Shown: positions 1-13,200 of the stretch, one piece after another
How the letters are laid out: the number at the start of each line of letters is the position of its first letter
How positions within the stretch are numbered: position 1 is the first letter of the stretch
DNA from: Anoplolepis gracilipes
Taxonomy: Eukaryota; Arthropoda; Insecta; Hymenoptera; Formicidae
NCBI RefSeq assembly: GCF_047496725.1
Contig: NC_132972.1
Coordinates: 12,725,001-12,789,000, forward strand
Reading direction: 5' to 3'
Length of the DNA stretch: 64,000 nucleotides
Made by a program: the position numbers and the translations under genes
Notes under the pieces: model-generated
Databases searched by the model: none
What the model was told of the DNA's origin: nothing
The model's input: the letters and a program-made list of their open reading frames with translations, nothing else

Positions 1-1212
1 GTTCCTCGCATGCGTTGGCGTGGAAACGGGAATTTCCCGTCCGATCTCTACCTACAAATACGATTCCTCTTGTAAAATAGCAGATTCGGAATCTAGCCTT
101 TCTATTCTTTGTCGGGTTCTTTGATAATTTCAATATCATAAGTATGGATTTGCGATTTTGCTTGAGATAGTTTGTAAATCGATGACATAAAATATTCCTC
201 TCTGAAATCTTTGTTAATAATGTCGTTGAGTTTCTCTCATACATATTAGATGCTTCAAAAATCTATATAATATAATAATAAGTAACAATATAATAATATA
301 ATATAATAATAAATTTACGATTATATAAAGCATTTCAATCAATTAATAAGTATCAAATTCTAACTATAATAAACTCATTCACAGATAATTAAATTTTTAA
401 TTGTAATATTATTTTCTATTTATTCAAAAGACTAACAAATAAGATACTTATGAATCTTCGGCTAGTGTTCAATAAATTTTAGTACAATGCTTCTGTATTG
501 AAAATTTAAAAATAGTAGATGTTTCTTCTCAAGTTTTGCGAGCAAGAAAAATCGTATCGAAATTCGATATAGAAGAGACAACCTTATTATCATTTTTTAG
601 AATATCCAATATGTATATACACGTTCCGTATACAAAGTGATATGATCTCAAGAAATATCCATAACGAAAGAATGTGTTTTAGTGGAAAAGGATTTTATTA
701 CGCGATCAAAATAAGTTCTTCTATTCGGAAAGCCACTGCATACTTTCGACTTACGCAATTCCTCTCAATTCGCTACGATTCTTCATAATGAAGATACGGC
801 AATCTACAGATAAAGCCATACAAGTCGCGCGATGCGACGATAATCAGCTGATTCACTCACGTGTCGCGGGATTCCGTGAGCATCTGTTCACATGACTGAG
901 TTGTACGTACGCGTTACTACGCGAATAGTAACCACGATTTGCCCCCATTCCACGCGCATTCATGACTAATCATTCAATAATCAAGCGTGCATTTAATTCT
1001 TAATTTTATAATTTATTTTAATAGCCGGCAATATATAACCCCGGAAAATCGATATAACGATGGATCGTAATTGCGCGTCCTGTAAACTATTCGATATATA
1101 AACTTTTTCCTACACCTAAAATATATTTTATTACTTTGCTACGCGAAATATTTTATACAAAACAACTCTCTCATTGATGACATTTTGACATGCATGTGTG
1201 TACAATTCACAG
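1..1212. other. Gene 1 intron upstream of the first visible exon
   Basis: AT-rich sequence with no exon I can recognise. The segment corresponding to the first 150 bases of gene 2 exon 6 (DLQTLDL...GVNFTG) is absent here, so the preceding exon lies outside the window. Confidence 0.6.
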
Positions 1213-4200
1213 ACTGAAACATCCTTATTGTACGATGCCGTCCATCTCTTCGCCAAGGCATTACACGATCTTGACACGTCCCAGCAAATCGATATCAAGC
1301 CGTTATCCTGCGAATCAACTGACACCTGGCCTCACGGATACTCGCTCATTAACTACATGAAGATCGTAAGTAGCATTAATTAAAGCGATCAATGACATTC
1401 CATCGTGTAGACAGTTTATACACGGTAAAAAATTTTGTGTTAAATTTAATACATTTCTCGAGTCCCAATTTATCCACTCTAATTTTAATATTAATTTAAC
1501 AAAAGGTAAATATGTAAACAAATAACACAAATAATATGTAAAAAATTAACACAAAAAAGTGAATTAGTGTAAGATTTACTTATTGTGTTGTTTTAACTCT
1601 TAGAAACGGTGAATATTAACTCAATGCAGAAAAGTTAAAATAACATAAGAGTATGTTAAAAATTTAACACAAAAATTTCTACACAAGAAAATTTCAACAA
1701 AAATACGAAATGTTTTTACCGTGTACAAAAACAAAAGTAAATACTTTGAAATATATATATGAAACATATATGTTCTTCTTATTTTTTGTAACATATAATA
1801 TTAAGAGAGAAAGAGAATATTGACAGGCTGTCGGTATTTGTCTAATTTTCTAAACGCAACGATTTTTTAAATGAAAAATATCTTTCTGTCATTATTCACT
1901 ATAATATTTGTCATCACACCTTTAGTATTTATATAAGGGTAATTCTTATATTACATATTTTAATATTAAATGCATAATTTTCATATTATTAAAATAAAGC
2001 GAATATAAAATAAACAAATTGTATATAATATTATATATAATTATATATAATATTATATAATTTAACAGTAAAGACAATACTAATGTAGACAAAAAGGTAT
2101 AGATCTTATGCCAATATCTAATTAATCAATTTAAATATCAAATTAAATTTAAAGATAGACGGTAACGTGTTTCGAATCTGCGCGATCAAGATCATAAAAT
2201 ATAAAATATTATCTATAAGTTCTATCAGTCTCGTAAAACGCGCACGCATTGAATCTCGATGATGAAAAAACAATGTTCGAGCATTTACTATCTTCCATAT
2301 GATTAGTATACGCTTGTATCATCCAACGCGGAAACATGTTATCACGAATGTAGCACGCTAGGGAGAAATTAATTTCGCGAAATTATGGGCATCACCAATC
2401 GATTGCACCGACAACGTAATAAGCCATTATAACGATATGCTTAATCCAACCTATTCGCTCCCTCGCGCTCCGCACGATCTGCGCATCATTCATTAACAAA
2501 CATCACGAGTCTTGTCATGTACATCACGCATAATGCACCATCATAGGTCCATCTGTCATTCTGCAACGCATAAATCATAAGCTTCTCTCTCATTTTCCTC
2601 TTCTTATAATATCTCAATAAGAGATAAAATGTCACAATATAACGTTACGTTATGAAAGTTTACATTTTCTAAAAATTTGTAAATTTTTTTCTATACTTGT
2701 TCCTTATTAATCCTACAGTTATATAAATATAAATTGAATAATAATATAAATTGATCATTTTGCTAAAGTCTTATTTATGATAATACTGCATACAAAAATT
2801 AATAGTGTTATTGATATCGTAAGTAAATATCAAATATAATGCTTTGACGACACAGTTCTTATGCATATTAACTAAAGGAACAATGAAAGCTAGATTAATT
2901 TCATATGAATTTAATATCAATGCAGATTCTACATTTTCCGGATGGTTTTTAATAGAAGAAGCAAGATGCATGACATATACAATACAAAAAAAAGTGTACG
3001 GAAATAAAGAGAAAAAAAAACTGATAAATATATATACGTGACACTAGCGCGAGATGCAGGAAATCACGCGAAACCCGGACGCATTGACTTTCCACGATCC
3101 GCACGATTGTTCTCGCAGAACAATGGAAAGTTACTCCAGTTTAAACGAAGCTGTCGCGCGCGCTGACAAATTGTCGTTCGCGGTTGCACCCTGGTGCATC
3201 TCTGATGCAAAGGCTTGCACAAACCGTAAAATATATGCTGCGCAATGTATGAATTGGCGCGCGATATTCAGGTCAAATACACGCAATAAAGTTCCCAATC
3301 AATACGAGTTGCTTTCCACTAAGATTTTCTTCGGAAGGATTCATTTAAAAATATGGTAATTTTTAACAAAAACTTCATTCTTTATGCTAATATAAAATCA
3401 AAACTAATAGAGAACTTGATTTAAAATATGTTTAACAAACTTATATAAACAATATGATGTACATATGTATGATATGATTTATAAATTAAATGCAATGTAA
3501 ATTTGACAGACATCTTTATATCACCGTTTCCTGTCGTTTCCATTTTCTACATACAAAAGAATAAATCCATTGACTTTTCAATATGGTAATTGTCGGAATA
3601 ATATTGAAAATATGCAATAATTAGCTGTATTTTAAAAGGGAAAATTAAATACAATTTAATAAGTAAATTGTTTTTCTTAATTGATAAAATGATGTATGTA
3701 AAAGATAATGAATGAGAAGTGCTATCTCGCATTGTTTCGGTAAAATCTGTTTATTCGTATGCCATAACAGCGAATGTGCTGTCATAGCATGTTTTAGCTG
3801 TTTAACCCCGAAATCGACGCACGCAGGATATGGTAACGCATTGCATCAGCACCGCGATACGAGTTGCTGTGAATATAAATACGCATTGCATGCAGGATAC
3901 GAGGCAACGTGCCTCGTCATTCGCCGTGTCGAATTGACAAGTACATACCATAAGATATGTTCTCCGCGCGGAGGCGTGACATGTCACGAACGAGCGAAAC
4001 CTGTCATACAGGGTGAGCTAAACACCCTGACAAGAATCAACAAAAACTGATGTCGATAGAATCAAACTTGTGCGTGTAATTTTGATAAACTTGCAATTAA
4101 ATCAGAGATTATTATAGGCAATATCGTTCTTATTATCTTGCAATTCTAGATTATTATACGCGCGACTGTTATAAAATATAAATAACATATCTCTAATTTA

Positions 4201-7200
4201 TATAAAAAGGAGATACCTCCTTTGAATCGTGAAAATATCGTTTTAAGAAAAGAATCTTCTATATGTTTCTCAAAATAATATAATTTGTCGCAATATATTT
4301 TAAATGTTTATTATAAATAATATTTACGGGAATTCTTTTAAATTATAAGGAGGACAGAGATGAGATAATACGTGAAAAAATACGAATACAAATAATTCAT
4401 TATGCTCGCACAAATAACTTCTCGACTATGACATCATTTTTGTTTGAGAAAACGCATTCTCATAAATTGTAATAGAAACTTTTATTACAACTGAGTATCA
4501 TAGAAATGTAATAATTAAATCTGACGATAGCTAGCTAAATACTTCAACACTACAACTGCTACGTGTGTAACTGCGAGTAGCTTCCTCAAACAAAGATTTT
4601 GAGGCAAGCGACGCGGCTTATCAATTCACATTACGTTACCGCCGACAGTTTCTTGTAGCAGACAGATTATCCTATATTTGTTTGAAGATTAATACAGTAC
4701 ATTGGCGTTCGTCTAGTGGCGTCATAATCATTAACCGGGACGGTTCACTTTTTCCGAGGATTACATCGTAAATTGTCGTTAGCGCCTGTATTAATCTCGC
4801 ACGTCAAGACTGAATTTAATTTCATGATATTCATGAACCAGTAATTACAAGCAGTCACCGAGAATTTCGTCCACAATTATACCACATCGTTTTACGAACA
4901 TATATACATATATATATATATACAATGTAAATTGTGGGAGATAGGAAGGTTCGGTTATCACGTGGAGCGTAATTACTCACGAATCGTTCTCTTTATGAAT
5001 ATTGCAACGAAATTTCGGTCTCAAAGTGTTGCCGCATATTAATGCGTTTTCTGCGTCTCAATGTAATTGTGAACTATAACACCCGACACACTGTCGCCAG
5101 AGACGCTCGCTTTATACCGGTTTTACAAACGGTAAATATTTTAACAAACCCCTATGTACATGTGTGTAATAAATGCACCACAAATCTCCTCGTACCCTAG
5201 TTTGAACATGTATAGAGAGAATTTAGTGGTTCTCAAATTTCCTTTGTTCAAGAAATCACGGTACGCCGAGTGTTTATATAGGTAAGATGCATATACCTCT
5301 TCCGGTGTATGTAACAAAAATTTAAATGAATCAAAATCATTAATATGTTTTTTTCTTCAACAGCAATAACAAAACATCTAATACAATAAGATACGAAATC
5401 AAAGGTTTACGTTTAATAAAATTTGTGCCATGATTTTTGAGAATTACATACTGATTTGCGTACATCGCGTATTTACATGTAAAACTACAAATACATAAAA
5501 CATATTATTAAGCATATTTTTGTTAATTTGTTCGCGTATTAAATAGCATGTCTAGATATTTCGATATTTAATTAATTTAATAAGTATAATCTAACATATC
5601 AGCAATTTATTATACATATATTTACAAACATATGATATTAATTCAGATATAATCTTATGATTATAAATATTATTTTGTAGTAGCACACAAAGATTTAGCA
5701 TGTTTATAAATATAACTTAATATTTATTCTATAATATATATTAACTGTGTGTATGTTAAATATTATTTATTACATATTTTTTAGGTGGAAATGACGGGGC
5801 TCACGGGTATTATCAAGTTCGACCATCAGGGTTTTCGCTCTGACTTTGTCCTAGATATCATCGAACTGAATAGCAAAGAGGGCTTGAAGAAAATCGGTAC
5901 TTGGAACAGTACCAAAGGTATCAACTTCACGAGGAGCTATGGCGACGTTTACACTCAAATCGTTGAAAACTTGCAAAATAAGACTTTTATTGTGACGACC
6001 ATACTGGTGAGTAATGTTTTCAACATGTCCAACCAGAATCATTGCCAAACATTAGAACAATATATTGAATAAAACTTCTATCTTTGAAAACGAGAATACT
6101 AAAATTCATGCTTTTTTGAATTTCATAAAGGATTGTGTATTATGTAATTCAAATGGAATAATATATAACTAGACAATTCTCTATTTTTTTAAATAAATTT
6201 AGTAGTATTACATTAAAATCTTTTATGACTTATTGTTTAGAAAAATAAAAAAAAATCTAATTAAGTACAATAAAATATTTTAACTTATTTAAAAAAGTAA
6301 TAAAATTAGTTAGGTATATCTATATATTTCTACAAAATCTCCAAATAAAATTTAAAAAAAAATTCTATATAAATCACTAAAATCTCTCTTCTTTTATCGC
6401 TATTTAAACAAGATAGGAAACGTTTATGCTAATTTTATAACAATATGCACATGTGGAAGATTAAAGGAATCCTCTAGGAAAAAAAGGAATTACTGAACTT
6501 GACGCATAAATTTTAAAAACTATTTTGCATGGTGTTTTAGTTTATAAAGTGAGATAAAATAACAAATTGTTTATTTTCCGGTATCGAAGACGTCGCGCTT
6601 ATTTACGTCTGTAAAAATCGTTCGCGCGACAATCGCGCGGCGAGCTCGAAAATCGTTGCTTTAATCGAAACGCGAACAAAACAGGGAACGTCGCCGCATT
6701 AAAGCGGCACACAGCGGGATGGAAAATTTTTTTCCGTCCATTAGTGAAGAGAACGCTCTGTGCGCTCGTTAGCTTTCCGCTTTCCTCTTTTTCTCGGAGA
6801 GGAAAGAAGATGAGAAGAACGGAAACACCGTTGCCGGATACGCGCGGCTTAATTGAAGTTTTCACGGCGCGCTCGACTCGCATTACTTATTCTCGCGCTA
6901 ATTGCGGCGACAAGTAATGTACTCGGTAATGTATTAAGTACCTTGAAACTCGGTCGAGAAAGGGATGGCGGTGAGTTTCCAATGGTAAATTCGCATGTAA
7001 TAAGAAGCGAGATGCGGCTAAGAGTTATTTTCATAAAAAAACGCTAACATTTCTTCCATCAATGTATTGGTGAGCAAAATCTGCAGCTAAATGAAACATT
7101 GATAAAAACATTGATAAGAACACGTCTTACAAATAAAGATCTCAGAATTTCATGAGATTTGTATCAAACAAAGAGTATTCTCTAATAAAGTGATTAACGT

Positions 7201-10200
7201 GATTATCAATTATTAAAGTGATTATATTAATATAATATATTAAATAAAAATTATTAATAAAGTGAAATAAAGTGATTATATTAATATAATATATAATATA
7301 TTAAAGTGATTATCAATTATTCCGTTAGAAATAAATATACGTAGAATAGATATAATTTCATTATACTATAGGAGTGTATGCAGAAATCTAAAATTATCAA
7401 AAATTTTGATTTAAAGCTTTAACTCTGATTATCTAAAGACAATAAAAATTGTAATCTATTTTTTTGCAATTTTTTCAATTTTCAATATTAAATATTTTAG
7501 CATTTATGTGTAAAATTCAGATATTTGCCAATGCATTTGCACTTAATCTACAAGTAACATTAAACAATTCTTGATATTTTTGAAAAATATTCATTAAACT
7601 CTTAACAAAATTCTTTAATTTTTAATGTGTAAAACATAATTTTAGATTTTTATCAAGACATTCTTTTCTAGCTTTTATACGAATTTTATGAAATCTCTTG
7701 TCAAAAAGGAAAAAATTAATAACTTTTATTAAATAATTATTCTATATAAACTACATGTTCGTCTGACAATTACATAGTTTATATTAAATTTTAATTAAAA
7801 AATAAGCTCTACTTTTTAAAAAAATATTTATCGTATACAAACTACTATATATGTATTATCTAGATACGATTCACTCTAGTATTATAAGAAACTTTAATAC
7901 AAAGAGATGCTATTGAACAGTATATGTATATATATAATCTCAATATATCCAATATACTTTAATCTTGATATTCATATATGAGCGTCGTCGAGATTACTTC
8001 TGCAGATATTATAACTCCACTCGCGGGCTCGAGAGCTTTGCCGTCGAGAGCTATCGTCGATAAACTCGACTGCTCGTATCGGTAAACGCGCAGCATCCTT
8101 TCAGATGCATATGTGCAGTACACTGTTGACGGCAGCTCATTATCTCGCAGAGCGCGCCGTACTGCATGCGGAAGGACTCAAGCGAGAAGCTCACCGGAAA
8201 TGCGCAATTCGAAGGCTACAGCGTCGACTTGATTTACGAGATATCGCGGCTGCTTGGATTCAATTATACGTTCCGACTTGTGCCGGACGGACGTTATGGC
8301 GGGTACAATAAGCAGACGAAGGAATGGGATGGGATGATGAAGGAGCTGCTTGATCAGAAGGCCGATCTCGCGATCGCCGATCTCACTATCACGTACGATC
8401 GGGAACAGGCTGTCGACTTCACCACGCCGTTCATGCCTTTAGGTGAGAGTTAACGCTATGACGTCGTTTAATAACAGCCGCCGTATTTCCGTGACATTTA
8501 TAAACGTGTTGTAAAGAGATATGTAAAAAAACATGCTATCTCATGTGTGAATAGAGTGTTAAATTTTATATGAGATAATATTCTAAAATATTTTTAGTGC
8601 TATTTTTATGAATAAATTTTTTAATCGTAGCATTAAAAAAGTATTTTATCAAAAATATGTTTCAATCAATATGTAATTGAAATGTTTCTGCGTAAGAAAA
8701 TTGATGATTTAAGATTGCATTAATAAGGTAACATAAAATATCTTTAATAAAATTACATAATACTAAAATGATAAAAATCTAAAGCATATATAATGTATGT
8801 AATGTATATATGACAAGTAGTCTTTACCTTGCATATCTCCGAAATAATTTTGCAAGCGCAATTTCGTGGACCGTTATATGCTTTCGTAAGCCGTAAAGAA
8901 AATCGGAATAAATCTCAGGAGTAATTATACTCGGTCCACTGTGTCCACACATCAATGCATTCTCTACTTGTAATCTGTGCCGTGGTTAAGCATAAAACGA
9001 GAATTTTGAATTTTCAGGGATCAGCATACTTTACCGCAAACCCATAAAGCAACCGCCGAATTTGTTCTCGTTTCTCAGCCCACTTAGCCTCGACGTTTGG
9101 ATCTACATGGCGACGGCTTATCTCGGGGTCTCCGTGCTCCTCTTTATACTAGCCAGGCAAGTGAAACCACTTTAAATTTCTGCGACAAAATGTCGTGATA
9201 CTATTCTGGAAACTCGATCCTCTATTTAATCGATACAAACTTTGTGCATCATCTCCTACGTATGTAACACGGTACATCAACGAATTGAGTACAAGGGGTG
9301 TCTTTCACGAGTTTTCTTCTTTCTTTTTGGTTTAACAAGTAGTTTATTTAATACAGCGATTAAAAATTGAATTTATATCGATATCAATATCATTTCTATT
9401 CTATGACAATACAAAAACAGATTAAAAACCTTCTCATGTATAATATTAGCTGTTTATACAAATTATTTATTAAGCTCAATAAATATTTCTTTAAATAATA
9501 AATTATTAACATTCATCATATTTATCATAAAATGGACGAATTTTAGATAAATTTTTTAGAGTTTTCCATAACGAAAAATCATGCTTGAATACTATTGGAT
9601 CAGACCGTGTTTGGAATAATTGAATTTAGATTTACTCCGTACGAATGGTACAACCCGCATCCGTGCAACAAAAATCCGGATCGTCTGGAGAATCGCTTCA
9701 AGCTCCTTAACTGTTTGTGGTTCACCATTGGTTCCCTAATGCGGCAGGGTTGTGACATTCTGCCCAAGTAAGCTTACTTTTACGCATCAAGATAATAATC
9801 TTCATGTGCGTAAAGTATTAACAATTGTGCTCATCGTATTCGTTGCATGTTGCACTGCTGGTTATCCCTCAGTAAAACTGAAACACCATTACTTTACCTG
9901 TGCATAAATTATAAGAGCGATCGATCACTAAGAAATATAGACAGTTTGATAAATCGCTACGAGATGCTAAAAATGAGCAACCTTACTTGTATCAAGGGGA
10001 ATAAAGGAACAAAATACATAAAATGTTACAATGTATAAAATGTTGCACGTATTTTTAAATAATAAATAAATAAAAAAAACCTTATTGTTTGTCGATAAAT
10101 ATATATTATTTTATACAATTATTTTATTTATATTAATCAAACAAGTTTTATACATAGTCAAGTGATATAATTAAAATCGAAGAAATAAAACAATAACTTT

Positions 10201-13200
10201 TTTTTGTCACGATAAAGTTAAACTTCCTTTTTTATCGGAAAAATAAAATAAAGGTATAAATAGAATAATTTTTCATAGTATTATGTATTATTTTATGAAA
10301 ATAATGTATATTATTTTTCATGTTATTCATACATATTGCCTTTATTATAGAAAAATCACCGTAAACTACTTTATTCAGCGAATAATCTCAAATGATCCAG
10401 TTGACCACGAAGCACAATAATTCCGTAGATTTATCGCGCCATTTCAGGATGACAACACCGATAATACGTGAATAGAGATGCACGTTTTGACATCTAATCT
10501 CGGACCTTCCCCTTTCACCTGTCTGCAGGTTCAGCCCTTACGAGTGGGAGAATCCCCATCCGTGCAACGGGCAGTCCGAGGTCCTCGAGAATGAGTTCAC
10601 CCTACTGAACTCGCTCTGGTTCACCATAGGCTCGCTCATGCAGCAAGGCTCCGATATAGCGCCGAAGTAAGTTATCGAAGCACGCAGTATATATAAAAAT
10701 GGAGTACAATAATGTAGAATCCATTGTATCCCTGTCGACCAGATTGTGTAAACTAAACGGTAGCAATGGCATAATAAAAATGATTATATTAGATAGTACA
10801 AGAATCGCTCAAACCGTGCTATATCGTAGGCTTGCTGCAACCGATTGTACGCCAAGTATGCCGGAAAATGTGGGAATTAGTAGCAGGAATGTATTCCTTA
10901 ACGGCTTTTGTCGACTCCCGTCTCTAATGAAAATTTAATCGATGGCTTAATTAGAGAGCTACTTAATTAAAAGGTTATGGCAAATTAAGCGTTTCAGTGG
11001 TGTAACGAAGTAACAAAACTTTACTTTCTAATTAATTTGAAGCAGGCACTTTCCTTCAATAAAGAATTAACATGATATTGAATTAACAAGATGTTTAATG
11101 TTCGGAATTTAAAAAGCTCCGAGAAAGTAAAATATGCTCCAACAAAGAGACATGATTTTTTTAATTTGTAAAAAAAAAAAATATATATATATATATATAT
11201 GTATATGTATGCTACAATTTTCGGCAAATCGTGCGTAAGTGCGACGAAATAAATCAGAATGTTTTGTCTATTCCTGGCCATCAAAATGCATGAAATCGCA
11301 TAGCATGCGCTAGCAGCTTGGAATACCGTCACGCGCAGTAACGTTAGTAGTTTCCAATAATTGCACGTGTTCGTTATACATGACATAATTGCATTTATGT
11401 ATACGCACCGATTTTCGTGTGTAAAATAATTCGCCCGCATACATTCCATATATGTATGCATTGCCGACTCCCGCATTTGCCATTTAATAGTAAACGCGCG
11501 GATCGCTTAACTGTGCAACGGGTTACACTCGCGTGACGTATACAGCTAACTCGTTACATAAAGCGAAGTTGAACTTCCGTACGGTCCATTTACCTCGCGG
11601 TAGACGTGACGTTACTCTCGAAAACTTTCGCGAACGGCAGGTGCTACTGATTCCTTTTTTTGCAACTCCATATTTTCTCGACACGCTTCGCTTTATCGAA
11701 CAAGCAGCTCTACAAATAAGAACGATTGTACATATACGGTGACTATTTTACGCATAATTTCGAGCAAGATATTTTTAGTTTGCCTGATCGAAAGAAACGA
11801 TATGCAGTCTTTGATCTTTTATCGCAGAGCTGTATCGACTCGCATGGTCGCGGGTATGTGGTGGTTCTTCACGCTGATCATGATCTCCTCTTATACGGCT
11901 AATCTCGCGGCTTTCCTCACCGTCGAGAGGATGGATTCTCCAATCGAGAGCGCCGAGGATCTCGCTAAGCAGACAAAGATCAAATACGGTGCTCTCAAAG
12001 GCGGCAGCACGGCAGCCTTCTTCAGGGTAAGATTACGATACATACATTTATATCGTGCATTCTGAATATAATAAAATTCACGTCGCGCAGTATTATATAT
12101 CTTTGAGTATTATTGCATTATGTGCAACATCAAATACGCTATATATGTAAGTTAAACACTGTAAGATAAAATATAATAATGAAGTAGCTATAAAAGGAGC
12201 TGTGCAGAATAGAAGATGGAGTAAATTAGCGTATTGTTATCTGAAATCCCACAATTGAGTTGAATTTGCTCCTGACGGACTAAGAATCTCCAATCAAGCT
12301 AGTAGAGAAACCGCAGGATGCGACCGAGAATATTCCTCTATTAATTCGAGAAAGCGCACGCGATGCGTACAATTAGGGACGAGAGGTGCGCGATACCTAT
12401 GCTGAAGTAAGGCATGCCTACTTCGGGGTTAACCAATTTCCACTCCGACCGACGTTCCATCGTTTAACGGCACGCATACTCAACCGTGAAATTCTCGGCG
12501 TGATCTAGGATTCCAATTTCTCAACGTACCAACGCATGTGGTCCTTCATGGATTCGGCGAAGCCGACGGTATTTACGTCGAGCAACGTCGAGGGTGTGGA
12601 TCGAGTGATCAAGGGGAAAGGCAGTTACGCATTCCTGATGGAATCCACCTCCATCGAATACGTAATCGAGAGGAACTGCGACCTCACTCAAGTCGGTGGT
12701 CTCTTAGACTCGAAAGGATACGGCATAGCCATGCCACCAAGTAAGTGTTAATAGAAACACTATTACATACATATATATTATATAAAGTTATGTAAATTCG
12801 TGTAAGATTTGAGTGTGCTTTCTAATTGAAATCATGAAGATATAGAAAAAAGGCTTTATGATTAAAAATAAAAAAAAAAAAAAAAAAACAGAAATAAAAG
12901 GAAGTATTAAAGATACTAGTGCGAGTTTTAATAATATAATTTTTATATCATTAATAAATCATAAGTTTATTTTATTATTTATATTTGTATCTTTCAAATT
13001 AAAATAGATCCAAAATAAAAAAAAAACATTAATTATTTCATGCTTATTTAAATACTATTTTATTCATTAGTGCATTTTTGCTGGTATTATCGAATAATAG
13101 CGCATAGATTATGCAGACGAAAAACTTTTAATAGAAAGCGAAGATGTATCCTTCATTCACATCGAAGCATAATTCAAATATAATATTACGTCTCACAATA

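Noticed and set aside
11021..11476. 151-residue minus-strand open frame
   Set aside because: Intronic, runs through a (TA)n microsatellite, no domain.
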